The notes under the pieces were generated by a model. It did no database searches. It was not told the DNA's origin and saw only the letters and a program-made list of their open reading frames with translations. From NCBI GenBank assembly GCA_002499185.1, contig DAKN01000019.1, positions 297 to 7,442 of the forward strand: a stretch of 7,146 nt of DNA. Reading direction: 5' to 3'. Source of the DNA: Candidatus Pacearchaeota archaeon UBA284 (GTDB lineage Archaea > Nanobdellota > Nanobdellia > Pacearchaeales > UBA284). The translations under genes and the position numbers were made by a program. This document shows, piece after piece, positions 1 through 5,246 of this stretch. The stretch's first letter is position 1. Each line of letters starts with the position of its first letter.

Positions 1-603
1 CTCTGGAAAAAGGGGTATAAATACGTGGCGGGAATTGATGAAGCGGGAAGAGGCCCTTTGGCTGGTCCGGTCGTGTCCAGCGCTGTTTTAATCTTGGAAA
101 AAGATTTTAAACACGCGAAAAAAATCAAATCGGTAAGAGATTCTAAGAAATTAAGTGAAAGGAAGAGGGAAGAGGTGTATCCTAATTTAATCAATAGCTC
201 TAAATTGAAATGGGGAATCGGAATGGTTTCAGAAAAGATAATTGATAGAATTAATATCTTAGAAGCAACCAAAATATCGATGATTAAAGCGATTAAGGAT
301 TTAGAAAAAAGAAATAATATCAAAGTTGATCATCTTATTCTTGACGGAAAGATGAAGCTTGATTTAGAAATTGACCAATTATCAATTATTAAAGCTGATG
401 ACAAAGTATTTTCCGTTTCTGCAGCCAGTATTATCGCTAAGGTAACAAGAGACAGATTAATGATTAAATATGACAAGGTCTATCCGGCATATAATTTTAA
501 AAAGCATAAAGGATATGGAACAAAGGAACATATGAGAAATATTGCCAAGAACGGCATTTGTAAGATACACCGAAGAAGCTTTGCTCCGATTAGTCTAATT
601 TAA
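1..603 (+). CDS. rnhB: Ribonuclease HII, 5'-truncated by the window edge
   Basis: Ribonuclease HII cuts the RNA strand of RNA-DNA hybrids and starts removal of single ribonucleotides from DNA. The signature GIDEAGRGPLAGPV is encoded from about nt 31, with catalytic Asp at nt 37-39 and Glu at 40-42. Counting from the GTG at nt 25, the third acidic residue is D107 (LILDGKM) and the fourth D125 (KADDK), followed by the family block SAASIIAKVTRD. The ending HRRSFAP is also typical. A GTG at nt 25 could be read as a start, but it is the Val of the usual YVAGIDEAGRG stretch. The frame is open to nt 1 and encodes LWKKGYKY before it, so the true start lies upstream of the window. The gene ends at TAA 601-603 and converges with the glycosyltransferase. 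Family assignment is very secure. Confidence 0.96.
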   Translation, partial: LWKKGYKYVAGIDEAGRGPLAGPVVSSAVLILEKDFKHAKKIKSVRDSKKLSERKREEVYPNLINSSKLKWGIGMVSEKIIDRINILEATKISMIKAIKDLEKRNNIKVDHLILDGKMKLDLEIDQLSIIKADDKVFSVSAASIIAKVTRDRLMIKYDKVYPAYNFKKHKGYGTKEHMRNIAKNGICKIHRRSFAPISLI

Positions 604-604
604 T

Positions 605-630
605 GGTTCGAATCCTTTCGCCCCTGCAAA
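605..630 (+). repeat. tRNA-3'-end-like motif, copy A
   Basis: GGTTCGAATCC at 605-615 matches a canonical tRNA T-arm. It runs into CGCCCCTGCAAA (619-630), which resembles the acceptor 3' strand of tRNA-Trp (the CGCCCCTG ending). There is no tRNA body: the preceding bases are the last codons and stop of rnhB, so this is not a functional tRNA gene. Related copies lie at 1901-1923 and 6449-6467. The core at 612-630 matches copy C at 15 of 19 positions, and 613-630 matches copy B at 15 of 18. It could be a tRNA fragment left by integration, part of a dispersed repeat family, or a relic of another tRNA-like RNA such as tmRNA. Confidence 0.5.
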
Positions 631-639
631 TTAAGCATT

Positions 640-662
640 AAGATTAATTAGAAAAATCTTTT
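640..662 (+). terminator. Weak hairpin after rnhB, possible terminator
   Basis: AAGATT (640-645) can pair with AATCTT (655-660) around a 9-nt loop, followed by a short T run (659-662). The stem is entirely A/T-rich apart from one G-C pair and overlaps the last codons of the opposing glycosyltransferase. It starts 9 nt after motif copy A, the same spacing as the better hairpin after copy B. As a stand-alone terminator it is weak. Confidence 0.3.
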
Positions 663-1792
663 AAAATTTTAACTATTTTTTTTGAAATATTCTCACAGTC
701 TACTAATTCCTGGAGATTTTTTATCTTTGAAGATTCTATTTTCTTCCCACAAAAATCAATAATTTTTTTAGTTATCAATTCTAAATTATTAAAATCTACA
801 ACCATCTCTTCTAATCCTGCCTGATAAAACACTTCCGAGCATCCCATATTCTTATTTACTAACACGGGGGTTCCCGTACAAACTGTTTCAACTGGAACAT
901 TGCCAAATGTTTCAAAGTGAGATGGGCTTATTACTAATCCTTGTTTTTGGTAAAAAGAGTTCATTTCTCTATTGGTCATCATTGGAATTATCCTTATATC
1001 GTTAGGCATATTTTTAATAGCCTTGTGCTCCTTTCCATTTACTATTGTAGCCTCATGTTTCCATCCTTTTCGTTTTAATAATAAATGGAGAGAAACAAAA
1101 GCCTCTATATTTTTAATAGGAGCATCCCTACCAATAAAAGCTATTTTATTTATTAATGCTTTATTTCGTCTTTTTCCTTTAGTAAAAATAGGTGATATTG
1201 GGTTCGGGATGACGTGCCCACCTTTTGTTTTTTTTGAATTTACAATTTCATTCAAAATAGTATCTTTACATATTTGAGAAGGAAAAATTATTGTTGAAGA
1301 ATTTTTAATAATATTTCTCTCCATTTCTAAAAAAATACCTCTTTGCTTCTGTTTAAAATGAGAGGTCTCTTTTGTGAGAACTCCTGCATACCATAAGACA
1401 ATTGGAATTCCTTCTTTACGGGCTGCTAGTGATAATATCCATGGGACATAATATGTTCCATTTATTAAAAAAACATCGGGCTCTTCTTTCCTTAAAATAT
1501 CTCTTACCATCTCTATTATTGGTTTAAATTTTTTTTCAACATCTTTAAGAGAGTTAGCATTTTTTATTATTTCGTTTATCGAAAAATCGCAAATACTAAT
1601 AATCTGATGACTAAACCAATTAGGGGATAAGTGTCTATAGGCCACGGGAGATTTAAACCCTCTAAAAGCATTCAATTCTATGCCTAAAAAAGATATATTT
1701 GATCCGTGGAGATAATTTAAAAGATTTAAATTAACAGAAGTTATTCCACCCAATGGCTCTCTGGTAATATTTATTGCTACTTTCATTGGCAT
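644..1792 (-). CDS. GT4-type glycosyltransferase (GT-B fold)
   Basis: This is a 382-aa glycosyltransferase of the GT4 / group 1 type. Such enzymes move a sugar from a nucleotide-sugar donor onto a glycan, lipid or protein at the inner membrane face. The N-terminal domain begins MKVAINITREPLGGITSVN, with the Gly-rich loop expected for the acceptor half. The C-terminal domain starts near residue 215 (KIAFIGRDAPIKNIE, where R222 and K227 are candidate phosphate contacts). It carries the family E-x7-E motif at E294 and E302 (ETFGNVPVE), followed by CTGTPVLV. No transmembrane segment is evident. ATG 1792 is preferred because AGGT lies 9 nt upstream; Met3 (ATG at 1786) is an alternative and gives the commoner MKVA start. 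The gene stands alone, with its own promoter at 1825-1853. Donor and acceptor cannot be read from the sequence. Confidence 0.9.
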   Translation of the reverse strand: MPMKVAINITREPLGGITSVNLNLLNYLHGSNISFLGIELNAFRGFKSPVAYRHLSPNWFSHQIISICDFSINEIIKNANSLKDVEKKFKPIIEMVRDILRKEEPDVFLINGTYYVPWILSLAARKEGIPIVLWYAGVLTKETSHFKQKQRGIFLEMERNIIKNSSTIIFPSQICKDTILNEIVNSKKTKGGHVIPNPISPIFTKGKRRNKALINKIAFIGRDAPIKNIEAFVSLHLLLKRKGWKHEATIVNGKEHKAIKNMPNDIRIIPMMTNREMNSFYQKQGLVISPSHFETFGNVPVETVCTGTPVLVNKNMGCSEVFYQAGLEEMVVDFNNLELITKKIIDFCGKKIESSKIKNLQELVDCENISKKIVKILKDFSN

Positions 1793-1795
1793 TAT

Positions 1796-1812
1796 AAAAA
1801 GACCTAATGGTC
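1796..1812 (-). promoter_or_regulatory. Short leader hairpin with T run before the glycosyltransferase
   Basis: On the minus strand GACC-ATTA-GGTC (1812 to 1801) is followed by five T residues (1800-1796), just before the start codon at 1792. The 3' arm contains AGGT, the only Shine-Dalgarno-like bases for this gene, so folding would hide it. A 4-bp stem is short, so this may be chance. If real, it would act as a weak attenuator or translational switch. Confidence 0.25.
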
Positions 1813-1824
1813 ATTATTTTTTAT

Positions 1825-1853
1825 ATTTTAACATAAATTATCGATTCTGGCAA
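1825..1853 (-). promoter_or_regulatory. Sigma-70-type promoter for the glycosyltransferase
   Basis: Read on the minus strand, TTGCCA (1853-1848) is the -35, followed by a 17-nt spacer and TAAAAT (1830-1825) as the -10. A TG at 1833-1832 gives an extended -10 (TGnTAAAAT). Transcription would start near 1818, leaving a leader of about 25 nt. Spacing and both boxes agree well with the consensus, but this is prediction only. Confidence 0.6.
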
Positions 1854-1900
1854 CGTAAAACCCATAAATTATTCCCAGGATGCCATTAAAAAGGTTCCAA

Positions 1901-1923
1901 GTTCGTCCCATCGCCCCTACAAA
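1901..1923 (+). repeat. tRNA-3'-end-like motif, copy B
   Basis: GTTCG (1901-1905) is followed by TCCCATCGCCCCTACAAA (1906-1923). Compared with copy A, two bases are missing in the T-loop (GTTCG--TCC), and 15 of the 18 bases after the gap match. No cloverleaf could be drawn from the bases upstream. The copy lies between two outward-pointing promoters (1825-1853 minus, 1986-2014 plus), so it is not the 3' end of a visible plus-strand gene. A terminator-like hairpin begins 9 nt further on. Confidence 0.5.
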
Positions 1924-1932
1924 CTTAGAAAG

Positions 1933-1953
1933 CCTTATTTTGTAAGGATTTTT
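1933..1953 (+). terminator. Rho-independent-type terminator after motif copy B
   Basis: CCTTA (1933-1937) pairs with TAAGG (1943-1947) around a 5-nt loop and is followed by A and then five T residues (1949-1953). No plus-strand gene precedes it. It may end a short RNA made from the motif region, block stray transcription into the next promoter, or be a relic. Confidence 0.45.
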
Positions 1954-1985
1954 ATGATAACCGCGACGGGACACCAGAATTTTTC

Positions 1986-2014
1986 TTGACACCCTTTTAT
2001 TAAAATGTTATTTT
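1986..2014 (+). promoter_or_regulatory. Near-consensus extended -10 promoter for the 44-aa gene
   Basis: A perfect TTGACA -35 (1986-1991) is followed by a 17-nt spacer and TATTTT (2009-2014). TG at 2006-2007 makes an extended -10 (TGnTATTTT). The start site would be near 2021, giving a leader of about 20 nt with a Shine-Dalgarno GAGGG at 2030-2034. This is the clearest complete expression signal in the window. Confidence 0.7.
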
Positions 2015-2042
2015 CTAGAAAAGTTATTTGAGGGAACAATCA

Positions 2043-2177
2043 ATGCCTGGATTTGGTGCTTTAATAGCTCTTTTGGGCTTAGGAGCGGTTGCATTTATCG
2101 TGGTAGAACCAAGAATCACGATAAAATCATTTAAAACCTGGTTAAGGTCTAAGCTAAAACCTCAGAAAAGAGGGTAA
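2043..2177 (+). CDS. 44-aa single-pass membrane protein, unknown function
   Basis: This short gene encodes MPGFGALIALLGLGAVAFI followed by a charged tail ending KPQKRG. Residues about 4-21 form one Gly/Ala/Leu-rich hydrophobic helix. The tail after VVEPR is strongly basic (several Lys and Arg), so by the positive-inside rule the C-terminus should stay in the cytoplasm. The start is well supported: GAGGG at 2030-2034 lies 8 nt before the ATG, below a promoter with a perfect -35. A hairpin terminator begins 4 nt after the TAA at 2175-2177. The gene is therefore a self-contained single-gene unit, which argues that it is really expressed. I do not recognise the family. A stress-induced membrane peptide, a small regulator of a membrane complex, or a toxin-like peptide are all possible; none is shown. 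Confidence 0.65.
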   Translation: MPGFGALIALLGLGAVAFIVVEPRITIKSFKTWLRSKLKPQKRG

Positions 2178-2181
2178 AATC

Positions 2182-2206
2182 CAGAATCATCGTATTCTGT
2201 TTTTTT
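2182..2206 (+). terminator. Rho-independent terminator of the 44-aa gene
   Basis: CAGAAT (2182-2187) pairs perfectly with ATTCTG (2194-2199) around the 6-nt loop CATCGT, followed by seven T residues (2200-2206). It starts 4 nt after the stop codon of the small gene, the classic arrangement. Confidence 0.75.
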
Positions 2207-2236
2207 ATGTAAATCCCAATTTCAAATTAGAAAAAC

Positions 2237-3193
2237 ATGCAATCTAATTTTTGGAAAAAACTGAAAAAACCTATCATGATTATGGCTCCTATGTCAGGAG
2301 TTACTGATGATGCATTTAGGCTTATGCTTTTAAAATATGGTAAGCCAGATGTTTTTTGGACAGAATTTGTTTCTGTCGAAGGATTATTCTCCAGGGGTCG
2401 TGAAATCTGTCTTAAAACTTTAAAGTTTTCTCCGGCCGAACATCCGATCGTCGCTCAGATTTTTGGTTCCGATCCATCATATTTTAAAAAAGCAGCGGAA
2501 GAGATTGAAAAACTTGGTTTCGATGGTATTGATATTAATATGGGATGCCCCGATAAAGCCATCGAACAGAAAGGAGCCGGCGCCGCATTAATAAAAGATG
2601 TTGATTTGGCAAAACAAATTATTAGAGCAACAAAGGAAGGAGCAAAGAAAATCCCTGTTTCGGTAAAAACTCGTCTTGGATATGATGAAAATCAAATCGC
2701 TGAATGGATTACACCTATCTTACAAGAAAATATTACCGCACTGACCATACATTTTCGTACCAGAAAAGAAATGTATCGTTTTCCCGCACAGTGGAATTTA
2801 GCGAAAGAGATTGTAAGATTAAGAGATTTGTATTCTCCAGAAACATTAATTATCGGAAATGGAGATGTAAAGTCTCTTACCCAGGCCCACGAATTAGCTA
2901 AAGAAAATAAAATTGATGGCATTATGATTGGAAGGGCTACCTTAGGAAATCCTTGGTTTTTTTCTGATAAATTACCCACTATTCAAGAAAGACTTAAAGC
3001 TATCGTTGAACATGTAGAGCTTTTTAATGACCCAAGGCAATTTAATGTTATGAAAAAACATTTTCACGCCTACGCAAAAGGGTTTAACGGTGCTAAAGAG
3101 CTTAGAGACAGACTAATGGAAACTAAAAATTATCTTGATGTTAAAAAATTGATAGAAGAATTTCTCTTACGTTTAGATAAGAAGAGAGGATAG
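2237..3193 (+). CDS. dus: tRNA-dihydrouridine synthase (Dus family)
   Basis: Dus enzymes use FMN and NADPH to reduce specific uridines in the tRNA D-loop to dihydrouridine. The 318-aa protein has the full set of family motifs: the FMN-binding APMSGVTDDAFR at residues 17-28, the catalytic Cys104 in DINMGCPDK, SVKTRLG with K144, HFRTR with H172, and the phosphate-binding IGNGDV (206-211) and GIMIGRATLGNPWFF (228-242). The length is typical and the C-terminal helical tRNA-binding region is present. Which uridine is modified cannot be told; the sequence looks closest to bacterial DusB-like proteins. The frame closes at TAG 2228-2230, so ATG 2237 is the first ATG available. It has no clear Shine-Dalgarno site. 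No separate promoter is visible in the 30 nt after the preceding terminator, so read-through from the 44-aa unit may contribute. Confidence 0.95.
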   Translation: MQSNFWKKLKKPIMIMAPMSGVTDDAFRLMLLKYGKPDVFWTEFVSVEGLFSRGREICLKTLKFSPAEHPIVAQIFGSDPSYFKKAAEEIEKLGFDGIDINMGCPDKAIEQKGAGAALIKDVDLAKQIIRATKEGAKKIPVSVKTRLGYDENQIAEWITPILQENITALTIHFRTRKEMYRFPAQWNLAKEIVRLRDLYSPETLIIGNGDVKSLTQAHELAKENKIDGIMIGRATLGNPWFFSDKLPTIQERLKAIVEHVELFNDPRQFNVMKKHFHAYAKGFNGAKELRDRLMETKNYLDVKKLIEEFLLRLDKKRG

Positions 3194-3217
3194 GGATTTT
3201 TTATAAATAATTTAACC

Positions 3218-3227
3218 TCAAATTTGA
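3218..3227. promoter_or_regulatory. Palindrome overlapping the ars promoter -35, candidate operator
   Basis: TCAAATTTGA is a perfect 10-bp palindrome that overlaps the -35 box (3224-3229) of the operon promoter. ArsR/SmtB dimers bind AT-rich inverted repeats, so it could be a second operator site. Short AT palindromes are frequent in DNA of this composition, so confidence is low. Confidence 0.3.
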
Positions 3228-3252
3228 CTTCAGTTTAAAAGTATATTAATAT
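3224..3252 (+). promoter_or_regulatory. Promoter of the arsR operon
   Basis: TTGACT (3224-3229) is separated by 17 nt from TAATAT (3247-3252). Transcription would start near 3259, only about 7 nt before the arsR ATG at 3266, so the mRNA would be almost leaderless. This agrees with the absence of any Shine-Dalgarno site before arsR. Confidence 0.55.
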
Positions 3253-3255
3253 TTA

Positions 3256-3270
3256 TTCATATACTATGAA
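3256..3270. promoter_or_regulatory. Inverted repeat over the start codon, candidate ArsR operator
   Basis: TTCATAtacTATGAA is a perfect 6-bp inverted repeat with a 3-nt centre. It covers the predicted transcription start and the arsR ATG (3266-3268). It lies directly upstream of a gene for an ArsR-family autoregulator, whose known operators are AT-rich inverted repeats near the promoter. Bound repressor would block initiation. Confidence 0.5.
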
Positions 3271-3559
3271 GCCTAACTGTTGTAAAAATAAAAAACTAAT
3301 TAAAGAGACGGAACAAACCGTTGAACTATTAAAAGTAATTGCCGAGGAAAACCGCCTTAGGATTCTTTGTATTTTAAAAAGCGGGAAACAGTGTGTCTGC
3401 AACATCATTGAAAATATTGGATTATCGCAAAGCCTTGTTTCTCATCATCTCAAAAAATTAAAGGACGCTGGATTAGTGAAGGATAATAAAAAAGGATTAT
3501 GGGTGCATTATTCTCTTACCGAAAAAGGGAAAAAAATAGCCAATATAAATTTTAACTAA
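3266..3559 (+). CDS. arsR: ArsR/SmtB-family metalloid-responsive repressor
   Basis: This 97-aa winged helix-turn-helix repressor has the usual family length. The recognition region is LSQSLVSHHLKKLKDAGLV (residues 53-71), followed by the wing (GLWVHYSLTEKGK). The C43-V-C45 pair sits at the start of the alpha-3 region, where ArsR and CadC proteins hold As(III) or soft metals. An extra Cys pair, C5-C6 near the N-terminus, recalls the N-terminal thiol ligands of CadC, so a third ligand may come from there. Ligand binding should release DNA and switch on the four genes downstream. The gene is first in the operon; the promoter and two inverted repeats lie directly upstream and there is no Shine-Dalgarno site. 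The inducer (arsenite, an organoarsenical, or another thiophilic metal) is not determined by sequence. Confidence 0.9.
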   Translation: MKPNCCKNKKLIKETEQTVELLKVIAEENRLRILCILKSGKQCVCNIIENIGLSQSLVSHHLKKLKDAGLVKDNKKGLWVHYSLTEKGKKIANINFN

Positions 3560-3564
3560 ATAAT

Positions 3565-4260
3565 ATGAATAAAATATCAATAGAGTGGAAGCACTTTGAC
3601 AAAGAAGGAAAAACCTGCGAACGATGTTCAGGTACAGGAAGTAATCTTTTAAAAGTCATATCAAAGATGCAAAAAGAGCTTGGAATAGAAATTTCTTTTA
3701 AAGAAACAAAACTGCCAGAAGGCATGATGTCTGAATCCAACGAAATACTTATAGATGGAGTTCTTTTAGAAAATTTTATTCCTAATATAAAAACAGGTGA
3801 AAATAAATGTCCTTCTTGTTCCGAATTGATTGATCAGCCAGATAGTTGCAATTGCCGGACATTAAATCAGGGAGAAAAGATATTCGAAGAAATACCGGTT
3901 GAACTTATTGAACAAGCTATTTTAAGCATAATTAATACGTCTTCAAGCCTCTACTCGCAGATAGAAAAAATAGAAGTTTTTGGTTCTGGGTGCGATTCTT
4001 GCAAGAAATTACTTGATTTAACCAAAAAGGCGGTAGCTGAGATGGGGTTGGATATTGAAGTTGAATATATTGACGATATTAAAAAAGCAATAGAATTGGG
4101 AGTAATGTCTTTTCCTGTTTTAGCTATCAATGGAAAACCAATTATTATCGGAATGATTCCCAGTGTTGAAGAAATCAAAAAAACGATAACAGATTATAAA
4201 GAAGGAGCGACCAAAACAAAAGAAGATTCTTCTGGTTGCTCTTGCGGAGGTAATTGCTAA
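3565..4260 (+). CDS. DUF2703-thioredoxin fusion with Cys-rich tail
   Basis: The 231-aa cytosolic protein joins two families that are often separate. Residues 1 to about 125 match DUF2703: IEWKHFDKEGKTCERC with C18xxC21, SNEILIDG near 58-65, C82xxC85, C95xC97 and the ending IPVELIEQAI. Residues about 135-211 form a small thioredoxin of the TM0996/MTH895 (thioredoxin_3) type, with VFGSGCDSCKKL (C143xxC146), the cis-Pro region MSFPVL (P184) and the end helix PSVEEIKKTI. A tail, GCSCGGNC (C225, C227, C231), could bind metal or arsenite. That makes eleven cysteines. No signal peptide is seen. It starts 5 nt after arsR, so the two are co-transcribed. A likely role is thiol reduction or metalloid handling in the arsenic pathway, possibly the part played by ArsE in arsEFG systems. 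That role is inference; the domain calls are strong. Confidence 0.85.
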   Translation: MNKISIEWKHFDKEGKTCERCSGTGSNLLKVISKMQKELGIEISFKETKLPEGMMSESNEILIDGVLLENFIPNIKTGENKCPSCSELIDQPDSCNCRTLNQGEKIFEEIPVELIEQAILSIINTSSSLYSQIEKIEVFGSGCDSCKKLLDLTKKAVAEMGLDIEVEYIDDIKKAIELGVMSFPVLAINGKPIIIGMIPSVEEIKKTITDYKEGATKTKEDSSGCSCGGNC

Positions 4261-4268
4261 TCAAACAT

Positions 4269-5246
4269 ATGGATATTTTTTACCCGATACAATTTTTGGC
4301 CGATGCTATTTCTTATAGCCTAATAGAATTAACCGAAGGATCATTCTGGGGGAGTGCTGTTAATTTTTTCATTTACGATACCATTAAGATAGGCATTCTT
4401 CTATTATTTATTAACTATCTGATGGCTATGGTCAGATATTATTTTCCCATGGAAAGAGCTCGAAACATCTTAAGTAAGAAGCGCTGGCTCGGACTTAACT
4501 ACATAATGGCTGCCTTACTGGGAGTCGTTACGCCATTCTGCTCATGTTCGTCAATTCCTTTATTCATCGGCTTTATGGGTGCCAGAATACCATTAGGTAT
4601 TACTTTTGCTTTTTTGATAAGTTCTCCGTTGATTAATGAATCTTCTTTGTATCTATTTCCAGCCATGTTCGGATGGAAAGTCACTATCCTGTATAATCTT
4701 TTCGGATTGGCAATTGCAGTAATCGGAGGAATGTTGATTCAAAGACTCAAGGTTGAAAAATATATAATACCGGAACTTTTAAATTTCAAATCAAGAGCAC
4801 AGGTAGAATCGGATAATGGAGGAAGATTGCCATTTAAAAAACTCCTTTCTTATTTTTGGAAAGATGGTAATGCTATCACGAAGAAAATCTTCCCTTACGT
4901 CGTCCTGGGAGTTGGGGTAGGAGCCATTATTCACGGTTTTGTGCCCAGTTCATTGGTGGAACAGTATCTATCTGCTGATTCCTGGTGGACGGTTCCCATG
5001 GCCGTATTTTTGGGCATACCTCTTTATGCTAATTCTGTGAGTGTACTTCCGATCATGGAAGCGCTGGTTAATAAAGGAGCTCCCTTGGGAACAGTTTTAG
5101 CCTTTATGACTGCAGTCGTGACTCTTTCGCTTCCGGAGGCTTTGATATTAAAAAAAGTCATGCGCTGGCAGCTATTGGCTATATTTTTCGGTATAGTTAC
5201 TATTGCCATAATCATCATGGGATATTTATTTAATTTTATAATATGA
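4269..5246 (+). CDS. ArsP-type permease (PF03773-like)
   Basis: This polytopic membrane protein (325 aa from ATG 4269) has about eight hydrophobic segments. It carries the family signature TPFCSCSSIP (C91 and C93) inside an early helix, then ISSPLINESS (118-127), a charged loop near 160-205, IPLYANSVSVLP (250-261) and LSLPEALILKK (286-296). Family members such as ArsP export trivalent organoarsenicals, and relatives occur with thioredoxin_3 genes in metal-resistance operons. The substrate here is inferred. The start is ambiguous. TTG 4254 overlaps the preceding gene and has GGAGG only 3 nt upstream, but those bases also encode the Gly-Gly of that gene's tail. ATG 4269 leaves an 8-nt gap and gives the more typical MDIFYPIQFLAD start, so I prefer it. 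The end overlaps the next start by 4 nt (ATGA). Confidence 0.87.
   Translation: MDIFYPIQFLADAISYSLIELTEGSFWGSAVNFFIYDTIKIGILLLFINYLMAMVRYYFPMERARNILSKKRWLGLNYIMAALLGVVTPFCSCSSIPLFIGFMGARIPLGITFAFLISSPLINESSLYLFPAMFGWKVTILYNLFGLAIAVIGGMLIQRLKVEKYIIPELLNFKSRAQVESDNGGRLPFKKLLSYFWKDGNAITKKIFPYVVLGVGVGAIIHGFVPSSLVEQYLSADSWWTVPMAVFLGIPLYANSVSVLPIMEALVNKGAPLGTVLAFMTAVVTLSLPEALILKKVMRWQLLAIFFGIVTIAIIIMGYLFNFII

Noticed and set aside
605..630. A functional tRNA gene ending at copy A
   Set aside because: The bases before the T-arm are the end of rnhB, and no matching 5' acceptor strand, D-arm or anticodon arm can be found.
605..630. Start of a tmRNA gene on the minus strand
   Set aside because: The complement has GGGGCG and GGATTCGA, faintly like a tmRNA 5' end, but it runs into rnhB and lacks the rest of that block; the T-arm reading fits better.
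972..1277. 101-codon hydrophobic open frame on the plus strand
   Set aside because: It lies wholly inside the glycosyltransferase on the opposite strand, has no promoter or ribosome site, and its hydrophobicity comes from the complement of Lys/Asn-rich codons.
1880..1945. 21-codon frame starting at ATG 1880
   Set aside because: It is very short, runs through the tRNA-like motif and the hairpin stem, and has no promoter; AGGA touches the ATG too closely to act as a ribosome site.
2704..2901. 65-codon plus-strand frame inside dus
   Set aside because: It is a frame shadow of conserved dus codons with no start context.
2692..2979. 95-codon open frame on the minus strand
   Set aside because: It is inside dus, whose motifs are intact across this stretch; it has no expression signal.
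3194..3217. Terminator after dus
   Set aside because: There is a T run (3197-3202) but no hairpin stem before it.
3552..3740. 62-codon minus-strand frame
   Set aside because: It is antisense to the DUF2703 domain, whose cysteine motifs explain the sequence.
3951..4178. 75-codon minus-strand frame
   Set aside because: It is antisense to the thioredoxin domain; no support of its own.
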